From Pleurotus djamor (lineage: Eukaryota > Basidiomycota > Agaricomycetes > Agaricales > Pleurotaceae), in NCBI GenBank assembly GCA_029747585.1, contig JAPEVF010000004.1:1-64000 (forward strand): 64,000 nt of DNA, in the 5' to 3' direction. The position numbers and the translations under genes were made by a program. Under the pieces are notes generated by a model. The model saw only the letters and a list, made by a program, of their open reading frames with translations. It did not search any database and was not told where the DNA came from. Positions 22,862 to 35,353 of the stretch are shown one piece after another (position 1 is the stretch's first letter; each line of letters opens with the position of its first letter).

Positions 22862-23938
22862 TCATATTGCGCGTTGTCTCATCCTACTGCTAACGGTTCG
22901 TANCCCGGCATAGACTTTTCCAGGCGGAGAGCCCAATATTAATGATACTATAGCGTCCCTGGCGACTTTGATGTTTTGGAAAGACCCCATAATATGTATT
23001 TTACTAAAAACAATGTCAGTAAGATCGCTGGAATAAAACCTCTGGAGATACGGACGTGTCTGCGAGAACAATCCGAGTGCGGCTCGTATTCTCAATCGTG
23101 AATTTTGTTTTGCCATCCTGACCCGCGATACGACCTAGTAAAACGGTATTTAATCAAATGGAAATGTCATAGATGGTATCGAGACGAACCAATGGCTCGA
23201 GAGAGATGGTCTCCGTGCAAAGTTTTGACATCTTTTATTTCAAAGGAATCGAGATAAAGATCATCCATTCGGAGGAGGGCGATCGAATCCTAGGTCAATA
23301 GTATGTGAGTATGAATGGTTAGTCCGCGAATCTAGTGCCACATGCCTTTACATCAAAGCCCAAAGCAAATGCCTTGACAAAGTCTGCACCCTTTTGCAAA
23401 GCACCGATGTCTTTGGTGTGCTTTGATGTCTGCATCAACGGTTTCAGTAAAGAGGAAGNGGTAGTGCCTGNAGCGTGAAGAAACACACCCTGATTTCAAC
23501 ACACCGTCGTTGGACGTTCATACGAACTTGCAGTCCAAGAATCTCAGTCAAGGGACCGAATATATTAATCCAATCTTTCTTGATGGGAGTCATTCGATGG
23601 GGTGGTATGGGTATTCTTCTTGATTCAGATTTTAGTGCGGTTTTACCGGCATTTGCGGACAATGCAGAGAATGAAGGGAGGGCAGATGGCTGGGGAGCTG
23701 AAGACGAATCGTCGATCAAGATTTCATCGTCNTCATCGACGNTGGCAGCAGAAGCAGGTGGAATGGATAATGAGGACCCTTCTGGGAGCGTATCAGTCAC
23801 ATCTTCCATGGGTTCATCGTNGTGATTGGTGGTCGACGTTCGTTCATCAGTCCGAGGAGTTTTACGATTGATTCTGCGACGATTCTTGCGAGGGGCGCTC
23901 GACGAGGTAGTCAGGGTGTTAACGTGAGCGACGACCAT
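22862..23938 (-). CDS. PNO1: Pno1/Dim2 KH-domain ribosome biogenesis factor
   Basis: Six exons. The N-terminal exon ([16 protein letters not shown], basic then acidic low complexity) runs into [20 protein letters not shown] and [13 protein letters not shown]. The rest splices to [66 protein letters not shown] and the C-terminal [19 protein letters not shown] and [10 protein letters not shown]. These are the signature segments of Pno1 (partner of Nob1), which binds the 3' end of pre-18S rRNA and recruits the dimethylase Dim1 in the nucleolus and cytoplasm. The intron at 23345-23290 appears to use a GC donor. The last residues (RQRAI) differ slightly from the usual RQRF ending. Convergent with the oxidase gene, divergent from the URI-like gene. 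Confidence 0.93.
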
Positions 23939-24115
23939 TATTTTGGAATAGTTCCCTTCNTCGTTGGATTGGAGGGCAAGTCGGCTCTTTGAAGAAGTTT
24001 TTGTGCGATGAGATGAGCCGCCCTTTGAAAGATNGAAAAGGCAGAAAAAACTCCTGAGCGTTGATCATGTGATACAATTTATAGACAGGAGTAAGTCTCC
24101 CTCCAACTTCCTTCC

Positions 24116-25887
24116 ATGTCAGCCCCGGCCAATGGCCCAGATGAGAGCACAAAAACCACTTCTGATGGACCCGATCTACCAGTACAATCCACCATACAAT
24201 CCATTGCTGGAGTACCCTTAGGCCCTGGCGGCAGCAATTCTCCCGAGGTAATGAGGAAACTCACTGATAAATTGAAGGAGCTGCTAGGGGAAGACGCGGC
24301 GACCTCGTTNGCCAATAGCTATAATGAAAAGGGTGAGGTGCGTTTGGTTCTACACGCTTTGATGTCCACCTAGCTAACCGCTNGCTGTAGATGTTGAACG
24401 AGGAGGGTCTTCCAATNATCGAAATCACAGAACCAGTGTCGCGACCTCCTCAAAAGCNGATTCCCGATGAACCTAGTTCACTTGATGAAGAAATCACTCC
24501 TTTGAGTCAATTATCCCCTCAAGAGCGTGCGAGNCGGAAGCGAGAACGAGATCGCGTTCTCGACATTCTTGAAGAAGAGGAACGGCTTGAGCAACTGAAA
24601 GAGTCCGAGGAAACCGATGTTCGCAAGTCTCAACTTCTGGAAAGGAGCAAAGANCTNGAACACCAAAGNAAGATGAAGGAATTGCAGAAAAAGATGGGGA
24701 GGGTCTTAGTTGGGACGCCTCCAAGTACACCTGCCCAGCTTCCTGCTCAAAATTCGACGCGATCGAGTGCCCCAGCTTCTACCACTAAGGACNCGGTTGC
24801 GCCTTACGATACTAAGAAGGTGTCCTTCGCGACTGAGGCTGATAAAGATGCTGACAACGACGATGGTGTCCTAAACTCTGGCAGTGTCTCTCTCGCCCGG
24901 CTACGCTCCTTGACTCGACCAAATCTCATGTCTAAATCACCACAATTACCCATGAAAGATCAGGTGGTGGAGCGTTTGGCGAACGGGCGTGGGCAACTTC
25001 CCATAGACCACTCCGTAGAAGCTGATTCAGACGATGAAAGTGTGCAATCAACCACGACGGACACTGACGTTCCTCTTCCGGAAGCCTCGATCACAAGTAG
25101 CGACGAAGACGAGGAAGACCCTGATGACAACTCTGCGAACCTGGAGGACGAGGAGTACGATCTTGATACAATGAAGCATAACCGCGAAGTTGCACTCGAG
25201 TATTATACCAAGCGCACCACCGTTGGCGCAGCTGCCCGTGAAGCCATGACTCAGGCCATGGAGAACGGGGAGGACGATGTAGTCAGTTTAACATCCCGTC
25301 GTCCCAACCTTGACCTGAGCTAATCGCCTACATACTAGGACCCAGAGTACCCTATCTTGCCTGATCAAGCGAAACCTCCACTGTCGAAATTCCGAGCGAG
25401 GCAGATTGCAAACAATTTTGCGGAATCCTCTTCTCTTGGAACTGTCCTCCCCGCCTCAAGTGTGAATACTATGCAAAAGACCGTCCGAATGGGCAATCTG
25501 GACGACCGGAATCGGCTCGTTGGAGGCGAGAGCTCTGATGAAGAGGAAGGCGCACTCGCTGAGGTTCTGGAATTAGTCAAGGAAGGGAAGGTGACCAATG
25601 TTGGACCCGACTGGAGTGCTTACTCTTCAATGCAACCGGATGCCACCCCGGTCGTGAATCCCCAACCTCAAACAAGAGCTGCGCAACCCCAGGGCACCAC
25701 GGCAATGCCTTCTGCAATAGTTGAATCCCCTTCGTTCCGTCCGCCGGCTCGTCTGCCAACTCGCCCCGACAAACCGCCTGTGGTTATGAGTTCCAGAGTT
25801 CTGGAAAGGACGAAACCTTCCTCAGCGCAATTAGAAGAGCCAAAAGCGAAGAAAGTTTCTAGGTTCATGAGGGATAGGGAGTCGTAG
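24116..25887 (+). CDS. URI/Bud27-like protein with C-terminal KKVSRF motif
   Basis: Three exons encode about 555 residues. After a short Ser/Pro leader comes a helical charged region (KLTDKLKELLGE; PQERARRKRERDRVLDILEE, with one residue masked by N), then acidic blocks (SSDEDEEDPDDN). The middle exon ends near 25281 at a weak donor, GAT/gtagtc, and joins DPEYPILPDQ. The C-terminus ends AKKVSRFMRDRES, close to the VSRFKxxR ending of URI and yeast Bud27 (DUF3835), which work with R2TP/prefoldin-like complexes and RNA polymerase assembly. The N-terminal prefoldin-like helices of true URI are not evident, so this could be a shortened homologue or another disordered protein. Several Ns are present. 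Assigned mainly from the C-terminal motif and general layout. Confidence 0.55.
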
Positions 25888-26065
25888 CGATTTCCTTGTG
25901 TGCATTTCATTGTATTGATTGATGTTGGCTATGATACATTGCAGGTATATAGATGGTGGTTGGGTTTCGATGCTAGGGCGAATAAGGACAGAACAAGAAA
26001 TGTACATGATACGAAATTCTACAGAAATTGAAACGGCCTAGTTGTAGAAGGAAGACGAATGCGAA

Positions 26066-29000
26066 TTAATACTTCTGGAATAATTCCTCCAGTCGTTGAA
26101 CAACCTGGGACATAGTTGGTCGATCTTGATGTTCTTGGGCCCACATTTGTTCCATCAAGTCGACAATTTCAGGGCACCATTGCTTTTTAAGACCAGCAAT
26201 TGAAGGCCTGGGCGACGATGAGCGATATGTCAGGCTATTCGAATGATTGAACGCACCGTTGTCGCTTCGCCCCAACGGCTTCATAGATAGCGTGTTCGTT
26301 CATGCCCTAAGGAGCGCGTCAGACCAATACTTGATTTGATGGGACCAAAACTTCACCAACCTCCCAAGGAAACTTCTTGTTTGGTACATGCCACTGAAGC
26401 ATTTCCCAGAAAACCATTGAGCAAGAGAAAACNTCCACCTTGTGATTGTATTTGGGGTGCGCAGTCCAAAGTTCGGGAGCTTGCCAATTGACGGTCCCGA
26501 CAAGACTCCTAACCATGGAGCGCGTTGACTGCTTGACTTTGGCCAAACCAAAGTCAGCTATTTTNGCCACGCCCTTGGAAGTGATGAGGATNTTNGAGGA
26601 TTTGCAGTCCCTATGAATGACAGATGGTTTACGAAGGTGTAGATACTCGAGGCCTCGAGCAATATCGAGCATGATGCTCAACTGAGAGGGANCTGGTGAG
26701 GCACAGGNTGACGTGAAGAAGTAAAATGACGCACNACTTTATGAAGAGTAGGAGGGGAAACATTTCGTACGTAGTCAAANAGATCACCNTTCGAGCACAG
26801 TTCACTTAGGATCATNACGGGTGTTTCNTTCGTATTGTCGGGTATGCTCACACCNAGCTGGCGAGGAANATGAGNNNNANNNNAAGGCNGAATGGANGNG
26901 TACGCACNAATCGNACGATATTGGGATGATTGAACCCGCCGAGCAGCTTGAGTTCCTTGATATCCACTAGGNGCNATGTNAANTTGATCAATNACGANNN
27001 TGNNAGTCTTNACTTACTTGCACTNAGTTGACCACGGAATTCAGCAATGGCAATCCNNCNTCCCTTNAGTTTACCGACGAAAACGTCCTTGAAACCTCCA
27101 CTTCCAATCTTTTCCAGTTTCGTGAGTTTATCGTANGGAATCTCTCGNTCTTCCAAACCCAAACTCTCNAGGTCGAGNTCAAGCTCAGGCTCNTGTTCCT
27201 TGACGANGTCCTTGGAGATNGGTGGTGTCCGAGGCTCATCGAGGTGGACTCGATCTGAGCGCAAAAGAACTGGTGTGGTAGGATCTTGAGCCGACGTTTT
27301 GCCGTGTCTACGGCGCTTAATAGTGGAAGGAGGACGAGCGGTACCAGTGGAAGAGGGTGAAGAGAAGCCGTTGCCTCGACAATCGCGCCATTGCAAAAGT
27401 GCTTCAGCAAGCTGAGACTTCGTACCAACAGGTTCAAGATCTCGACTTTCGCACAGACGCACCANGTCGTCGCGACGAAGGCGGACAAGGGTTTTGGCAG
27501 TAGCGACAGTGAGGTCAACTGTTGAGATATTAACAAGGTAGAACGCNAAAGACTGAAAAGTACAGACCTTCGTCATCATTAGGCTCTTCGTCAGTTTCTC
27601 CTTCAGCATCAGCTTCNGGGTCTTCGTTATCCTCAATGATATCCGAGGCTTCTTCCTCTTCNTCTTCAGCCTCCTCCTCTTCCTCGTCAGGTGTTTCTTC
27701 ATCTTCTTCACCAATGTCCTCTTCAACATCCATTTCTGGTTCCTCATCTCCAACAATCTTCCCATTACGAAGGCGTCTAGGCTCGTCAACAATATCCGCG
27801 CTATCATCATCAGCTATAGTGTCATCATCATCAATTTGCTCTTCAACCTCNTCAACCTCCTCAGCTTCCTCATCCTCCTCGGCGCCACCAGAGCCTTCAT
27901 CATCTCCATCGCTAGGCGGCGTGAAGGTTTGAACCCGCCTTGGTCGCAGCCGGCGCTTCACAGGCGTTCGACGACCACGTGGGAGAGAAGCACTCGAAGG
28001 ATTCGAAGCAAGTTGGTCGACCTCAGCGTCAGCTTCATCGTCCGTGTCAACTTCGTCCTCTAGTCCATCCACATCATCNTCCTCATTTTCGTCACTGACT
28101 TCTTGATCAATCTCGTCCTTGGACGCAGAGACTTTCGCCTTCCTCGAAGGCGTTATCCTCCGGTTGCTATCTTGTGAAGCGTGGCGTTGTTTNGANTCAT
28201 GCGAGGAGGTACCAGACTTCGAGGAAGATGGTCGACCATTGCTTCTCAGCCGACGAGGGCTAGGTTGTGGAACTGGAAGGCAGTCATCTTCAAGTTCTGT
28301 GAGATCACTGTCAAAATCGATAGTCATCTCCTGGGATGTCTCCCCTCTCCCNTCGGAATGCTTTTTCGAGCGCGATTTAGGCTTCACAACATCATCACTG
28401 AATTCAACTTGTTTTGCCTTGCCTTTGCCTTTTGATAAGCGAGCGCGTGAGGTAGACGTGGAGGAGATAGGGGTTAGTGGGTGTGCCGNTNGCGTCGACG
28501 GGGCAGAAACCTTGCGAGAACGAGTGTGTGCTGCAGGAGGTGATTGATTGACATAGCTTGTGAAATCGACAGACATTTGCGAGGCGGTCCTCCTCCTGGA
28601 ATGAGGTCAGTCAACGTCAACCCAGATAGAGGGTTGCAAACCTTGAATCGTGTGCACTCGAACGATGAGAACTCTTANTGTCATTTCTGATAGGGAAAAC
28701 CGACAGATCGCCTCCGACGAAGTGGCCCAGCGATAGGCTACGCTTTTGCAAAGGGGCACTGGAAAGTCTGCCAACGTCGTTGATAGTTGCCCTCCTGCGA
28801 AGGCTCGATGAAGAGCGACGAGGAGAGAAATCTGTCTCTTCGTCTCCACCGAAATTCCCATCATCGGAAGAGCCATCGCTAGAGTCGCCATCACCACGAG
28901 GGGGAGAGGATGGCGGCAGTTCAGCAATATCTTCGCGAGCGTCTATGATGGCCTCGACCAAATCGTGTTTCGTCAGAGCCTCAGCGTTCTCAAGAAGCCC

Positions 29001-29801
29001 TGCGGACGTGTAAAGCCTTATGAGCTCATCTTTGCGTAGCCGAAGCAACTGGCTAGCTGGAGCCTCGTTGATGAGGTGGTCATCGGCTGGTAGNAGATAT
29101 GGGATCGCGTCGCANAGTGAGGTAGGGTGAGAAACTCACTGGAATCCAGGTCTGATTCGTCCTCATCCCCGTCCTCTGCGTTGGGCTCGTTNCTCTCTGC
29201 GCTGTCTGAGTACTGATCCACCTCCATAGCACTACAATCCGTNTCGTCACTGCTGTCTCGATGGCATTCTGAGCTAACAGAGCGTAGCCGTTTTAATGAA
29301 CCGCGTCCACTTCCGTTCACATTTTCATTACGGCTGGCAACGCGCTTGCGTTTGACTCCCGTCTTAGAGTCGCTGTGGCCATGTCCAAGCTTGCCCATCT
29401 CGAAATCCTTGTCTAGATCTAATGCACGCGAAGGGAGGCGACGTAGGTTGGGATGGAGCGGAACTAAAACTGGGCGATTGTCTGAGGGTGGGGTATGGCT
29501 TGAGACGCGTTTGTGAGGTGGTGATCTACGAGCCGGGTATCTTCTGCTCTCGAAAGCAGGGGCGTGTGATCCTCTATGTTGCGGACGGCGCTGAGCCATA
29601 CCCAGGCAGGTCGTGAATGCGAGGGTATGAATTGAGCCACGCTGTATGACCCGTCAATGTCCACCGCTGAAGTTGGGCTTGGGATGGTGGCGGCGAGCGG
29701 TGAGGGTGAGAGTGAAAGAGCGTCGAGGATGTGGAGGACGGTGAGGAAGGGTTCTTGGCGGTCGTCGAAGACGTCGAGTCTGGTTCTGTTTGTGGCTTCA
29801 T
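26066..29801 (-). CDS. Protein kinase with two SAP-like motifs, long acidic tract and no beta-3 lysine
   Basis: A gene of about 1,000-1,100 residues. Exon 1 (MKPQTEPDSTSSTTAK to RIHDLPG) joins RYPARRSPPHKRVSSHTP through a 58 nt intron. A basic Ser-rich region follows, then a SAP-like motif (LRLRKDELIRLYTSAGLL), a second basic part with a long acidic tract (27.6-27.9 kb), then a second SAP-like motif (TLVRLRRDD, then VRLCESRDLEPVGTKSQL). The kinase domain starts LEKIGSGGFKDVFVGK, continues IAIAEFRGQ, ELKLLGGFNHPNI, VIHRDCKS and KIADFGLAKVKQSTRSMV, and ends PTMSQVVQRLEELFQKY at 26066. HRD and DFG are intact, while the VAIK lysine is replaced by Ala. The SAP motifs and acidic tract suggest a chromatin-associated kinase of TKL type. 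Sequence quality is poor around 26.7-27.1 kb, so the exons between the glycine loop and HRD are incomplete. Confidence 0.82.
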
Positions 29802-30335
29802 TGTCCAATCAGAGCCAAGCAGCGGCAGACATGCCGTAATCCAGACATCCCACGGTCGTGTTTGTCAACCGTTCCATCAGGGGCTCCATGGCCACCCACA
29901 TTCCACGCTACAAGCACTGATGTTGATCATCTATAACACTCGCCTCTGCGTTGATCAAAATTCCACTGTCGAACGCTCTGAAGAGAGTGACTGTCTTTGC
30001 ACTTGCTTAGTCATCCCGACATCTTCCATATATAGTGTCCCCGACGCGAGCCCGACGGTGTGCGTCGGCAGGAGCGCGCCCAATCCACTGTCGTGGGCCT
30101 TCCATCCTACTCTCAGGCATTCCTTTGTGGACCCCAAACAACTTACGTGAAATGGCTGATCCGTGATGGAATTGGCCAGGTGATTTGAAGGGCTTTATAA
30201 ACGAGTCGCCCAACTTGGGAAGATAAGCTTACTTCCCATTTGAGCCGTTTATTTCAGTGTCCACTGGGCATATATTGATAGGAAAGCGTCGAAAAAAATG
30301 AATCCCCCTGCTTTCGCATCCCACTTCTGTCCAAA
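29802..30335. promoter_or_regulatory. Divergent intergenic region between the kinase and the DUF6593 gene
   Basis: 534 bp without a supportable gene. A TATAAA at 30196-30201 lies about 135 nt upstream of the DUF6593 ATG and may be its core promoter. Short open frames on both strands here have no recognisable content. Confidence 0.5.
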
Positions 30336-31201
30336 ATGCAGCCAACCTATCAATTTACTTCAACGGACATTCTCAATACTTCTTTGATCGATGCACACTC
30401 TGGACTCGTCGCCTACGATATCACCACCGCATGCATCGACTCTCAGGATTCTACAACAAAATTAGGGCAGTTGTCCCAGTCCGATCAGACGGAATCTACC
30501 TCCAGTCGACCCAGTGAGCCCGGTCGCCCCTCAAAGCGCCGTACAACTATCCAGGACTCGACTGGAGCTACCGTCTGTGACATATCATGGAACGGACGGC
30601 TACCTGAGATTACTATTGGCGATGAGCTCGTGGGTCCGCTCAAATCACTTTTCGGTTCAACAGGGGTTCCCTTTCGGTAGGCTCTCCTCACTACGCCTAA
30701 AGCTCACCGCTCATAATCACTGTAGCCCCAATGTCCTCACCATACCCAGTCGATTTGACCCTGATTGGGTTTGGACGGCAACATCGGACTCGTTAGTAGT
30801 GAGTAAGATCGTGTACACACAATGTTCGCTGTCTGACCCGTCGCCACATAGTTGCTTGACCATTCGACTGAAACATGTCGAGGTGCTTTCTACCACAACG
30901 TCGTTCGCCTCGCTGGGAAAGGCCACTTCATCAATGCACGGATACCAGGCCTGGGACATAATTACCTGTCCTTACCTCAACATGATACCGTATCGCCAGT
31001 CGAATTTATCGGTGAGTTCCAATCAGTAACTTCAACCTGCCCATGACTGACATCACATTCACAGTTTCATTCATAATGCTGGAGATTGTTCGGCGGGGCC
31101 GTTTCCAATTAACACCATATTCATTTGAGCGCGCCAAGTACTGGCAACTTGAAGAAGCTCGGGACCTAATTTTGCGTCGAATTCGACGCAGCACAATATG
31201 A
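30336..31201 (+). CDS. DUF6593 family protein
   Basis: Four exons give about 225 residues. The start MQPTYQFTSTDILNTSLID and the central TVCDISWNGRLPEITIGDEL, followed after an intron by LTIPSRFDPDWVWTAT, are characteristic of the DUF6593 family, which is common and often multicopy in Agaricomycetes. The third exon gives LLDHSTETCRGAFYHNV and the last encodes VSFIMLEIVRRGRFQLTPY. A Ser/Pro/basic insert (SSRPSEPGRPSKRRTT) interrupts the domain. The family has a beta-rich fold of unknown function, somewhat like tubby/scramblase proteins. No signal peptide or membrane anchor is visible. All introns are GT-AG of about 50-60 nt. Confidence 0.82.
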
Positions 31202-31534
31202 TTTGATTGGGAATTAGCAGTTTTTATACCAAGCCGTTTTGCAACCTACGCATTGCTGCTCATCACCTACATTCGTTCACCACATCTTTTGTATTATTAC
31301 TACATGTATTGACTGTTAACTATGTATCATTAGACATTGCTAGATATTCCGACAATAGTACTTGCTTTTTCAGAGACTGTGAATTGTGGTCCGCGGCGAG
31401 ATTTGCAGAGACATGAGATGAGGAGGCTGAGATCTGAGACGCGTTCAGAGTGACACGGTGGCACGATCACGCGGAAAACAGGTGAATGTGATGTGATCGC
31501 AGAGCGTCTATTGTAGACACCTCACACCGCGACC
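31202..31534. other. Intergenic region, DUF6593 to CTF18
   Basis: 333 bp, tandem arrangement. The first half is AT-rich (3' UTR); the second half should hold the CTF18 promoter. Nothing else recognised. Confidence 0.5.
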
Positions 31535-34500
31535 ATGTCCGTCTTCGTTTCGAATGGCTTACTCGGCGGTGGTCTAGGAGGATCCTCCTCTGACAATGCC
31601 GCACCTTCTAACGCGCTTTCGTTCCAACCCAATGGCTTACTCGCCCTCCTATCCGAATCCGAACCCAACGAGACACTCCAACCCACTTCCACTTCCACGA
31701 ACACCGTAGACACCACTAGCCCACCGTCATCATCGGTCGAATTACCACAATTCGTCTCAAATGGTCTTTTGTCGCGTAATGATACATCAACAACGAGTAT
31801 CCAAGCTCCTTCAGCATTTCTTGCCTCTTCGGGACTCCGATACAACGTTCAAGCAAGGTCATTCAATGGCAAGTCTGTGTTTATTAGGAAAAAGAGCAAA
31901 CACGCGATCGTTAATGTGAGTTATTTCTCCAGTACCCATCGGGTTTCCTCACCTCTCCATAGACTCAGCCAACTTCGGCGAAACCCATTGGAAATCTACT
32001 CGATGTCCCAATACACAGACTGATGGATGAACTCTCAGCGGCCACTGCTGCTAAACTTTCGATCTCGTCAGTCTCCATGATCAATCACTTGAGCTCCAGC
32101 TAACACTGGGTGTAGGAATAACCCAGCTACTACATCAAATGGACATTCTCAAGAGTCACCTGAAGACACGTTATGGGTCGATCGTTACCGACCAAACCGA
32201 TACATCGACCTCATAGGAAACGAGCGTGTCGCTCGCGACGTCATGTCATGGGTCAAACTTTGGGACTGGTGCGTGTTCGGTAGAAATAACAAGGGAAAGA
32301 AGAGGGCAAGAGATGGCGAGGAGGAGCTGTGGGATAATGACGAGTATCATCGACCTCGAGAGAAGGTGTGTGTTTGCGACACTTCGCGCTTCCATAGCTC
32401 AACCTGTGCGCGTAGTTACTACTCATTTCCGGACCGCCTGGATTGGGGAAGACTACTTTGGCTCATGTCGTTGCTCGCCAAGCAGGGTATGAAGTGATAG
32501 AGATCAATGCTAGGTGTGTTTCCTCGCCTTGAAAGTAACCTATTCCCCTCTCAAATGCTTGAAAGCGATGCACGGTCTGGGCAAGTCGTCGACGAACGCA
32601 TTCGTCCTACCCTTGAAGCTGGATCAACAATACGCAGCAAGAAACCCGTGCTCCTCATTATTGACGAGATTGATGGCGCAACAGGTTCAGGCGAAAGCGT
32701 AAGGCATCCACCAACCCATCCTTCTTCTGACGCTGAAGAGCCTTCGTAGTCTGGCACATTCATACATAAATTGGTTCAAATGACGCAATTCAAGTCGAAG
32801 AAACGACGTACGTCTGCCTCATTCTGCATATTTCTGGTTCCCTAATGCTTAATTCGTCAGGTACCGGGCAGAAGGCCAACCCACACCCCCACAAACCCAT
32901 TCTCCGCCCCATAATCTGCATTTGCAATGACCACAACGCCGCATCTCTCGCAAAGCTTCGCCCCCATGCATATCACATACGGTTCAGTCGGCCTGCGGAT
33001 ATACATACGGTCAAACGACTACGATCTATATGTGATGCAGAAGGCCTGAAAGCAGAGACTCGCGCGCTTGGCACCCTTGTCGGTCTCACTAGAGGGGATC
33101 TTCGGAGCTGCTTGAATACACTACAGGTACATATCTACTTTGACTGAGCTGCGAACGTTGCCAACTCGACGGAATCAGTTCATTAGGTCCAACAGACAAG
33201 ATGTCACTGAAGATGTCATTCGGCGTGCAACTGCGGGAACACGGGATGCTGATAATACTATATCGGCTGTCTTGAACAGCCTCTTCAACCCGATAACTCG
33301 GAAACGAGTAAAGGAACTTGGGTTGACGGATGAAGAAGAGGGTCGTTACGTTTCTCGCCTCAACCAAGAAATTGACTCTGTCGGAAAGGAGAGCAGTATC
33401 GCAACAGGTCAGTAACATGCAACCTCGGTCCTTGCACTTGCTTATTTGATATCATAGGATGCTTTTCGCACTACGCTAATTTACGGCAACACGACGCGAA
33501 CTTCTCAAGATATGAGAAAGCAAACGAATGGCTAGGCACCTTCGACTACATGTCCTCGTACATGTATCTGGAAGGAGAATTTGCCTTGACGGCCTATATC
33601 CCGTATATGCTCATCCCATTTTATCCACTCTTTCAAGAGAGAGGTGCCGTGCGAGTGGAACGCAGCCAGACAGATTGGGAGGTAGGTCTCATGTTCCTGT
33701 CTTTCCATTCTAAGGTTTCGACCATCCTTTTTCAGCACCAACAAACAACGAAAGCCAATGAAGAGATCTTCAAGTCTCTTGCTGAGTGCTTACGTCTTGC
33801 TACTGGAAAGCTCGGTGGTGCATACAGACAGTTCATGTCGTCACCGATACTGGAAGTTGAATTTGCACCGTTCATCAATCGCATTATCTCTCCACCTCTG
33901 CGACCAGTGAGTGTAAATTCCGCTCTCAAAGTCCGTATCATAGCTGTATAAACCCCGTTAGGTCAACCGCCAAATGGTGAGACCAGAGGAACGATCTTTG
34001 CTGTCTCGCTTAGTCGATATCATGGCGTCGTTGGAGCTGCGTTTCCTGCAAGAGCGGGCTGAAGATGGGCAACTAACATATCGGCTTGATCCGTGGGTTT
34101 TGCATCTTTTGAAATTCGCTAACTCGTGCTGATTTACATTCCTCTTCAGGCCCATAGATGTTTTCGTGAATTACGATGGGAAACGTGCCACGGATATTGT
34201 GGTGACGAGGTATGCGGTCAGGCACATGGTGGCAGGCGAGGTATGTGGTTGACTGCGCAGCCCAATTCTCATGAATGTCTGGCTGAGTTCTCTTCCAGAT
34301 CGAGACGAAACTGAGTAAGAACCGAGTGGAGACTCATGAGAAAGGGAAACACAACAAAAGCAATCCTTTTAACCTCGGCAAGTCTATGGTGTCAGAAGAG
34401 GCAAACGGCACGTCAAAATCTTCACTCTCTAATGACGAATCTCCGGCCAAACGGATCAAGACTGCTCTGGTTGAGAAGGTACGCGTCAGACATAGCGGTT

Positions 34501-34692
34501 GAATCTGGCGGTATACTCATGGCCTGCAAGCCTCCGACAGATTTCTTTGGCCGCCCAATTGACAAAACGACGACGACGAAGAAAAGTGCGCCGGTCAGGA
34601 AGGTTAAGAAAGAATTCACGGTAAATTATCGATATGCAGAAGGGACTTCTGCCGCGGTGCGCAAACCTGTCAAATTGGATAGCTTCTTGTAA
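31535..34692 (+). CDS. CTF18: Ctf18, large subunit of the alternative RFC clamp loader
   Basis: About a dozen exons encode roughly 840 residues. After a disordered N-terminus comes the RFC box [19 protein letters not shown] Walker A motif follows, [20 protein letters not shown], with EVIEINASDARSG after it, a Walker [17 protein letters not shown], and sensor-1-type [17 protein letters not shown]. The C-terminal half has the Ctf18-specific [17 protein letters not shown] region, and the end carries DFFGRPI and the final [10 protein letters not shown], matching the segment that binds Ctf8-Dcc1 and polymerase epsilon. Ctf18-RFC loads PCNA and supports sister-chromatid cohesion at the replication fork. 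All ATPase residues are present. Confidence 0.94.
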
Positions 34693-35353
34693 GCCTATGG
34701 AAGAGATCTGTGATCACTTGTAACACATCTATTATTGACTTGCTATACCTGGGAGCCTCTGGGTCCATTCATCCAGACACAACTTCCGACACACATGCTC
34801 CCGACGTCGCGGATAATCCAAGTTGCCTAATTGAGTCAATGGTTACTCAACGAGCGTCGAAAGACTCCAACATGCCAAGCACCCACCCATATCCCGCACC
34901 CCGCGTTTTGCGAAAACATTATCCCTTTACGTACCCGGGTCATATGGAGCGCTCCTAGCGTTGACGACAACCAGTCAGCTAGTCTTACCACTGCGCATCA
35001 ACTGCTGGGTTGAGGTTTCCAGCGCTCTCAAAAGGATCTCTACTAGTCCGTCCATCGACGCACACTCGTATGCTCTCGCGCTCGGGTAGCCCCCCGTATT
35101 TTCGCTTTTTCGGTTGAAAACCTTGCTTGATTGTTCTGTCTCACAGCGAAATTGCAGTGAGCTTCCTAGCTGTCAACCTCAGACCCACCGTTAAGCCAGT
35201 TCTCCCGCCCATGCGCTTAGCTCGGCTACCTTCCTTCCCCTTCCAAAAACGTCCACATGGACTAGCTACCCCTGAGGGTATTTAACTTCATGCCTTCCCT
35301 CACCAGGTTCGGCAGTTTTCATCGAAAGACTCTTCTATCCCAAGCTTCCTATC
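34693..35353. other. Intergenic region, CTF18 to secreted NTF2-like gene
   Basis: 661 bp. A short open frame at 34710-34958 has no recognisable content. TATTTAA at 35279-35285, about 70 nt upstream of the next ATG, is a plausible core promoter element. Nothing else seen. Confidence 0.5.

Noticed and set aside
27636..27932. Ser-rich plus-strand frame opposite the kinase acidic tract
   Set aside because: It is the antisense shadow of Asp/Glu codons; no independent gene is needed.
29464..29808. Alternative N-terminus of the kinase beginning MDNEATNRTRL
   Set aside because: It does not connect in phase to the following exon, while the MKPQTEPDS frame does through a 58 nt GT-AG intron.
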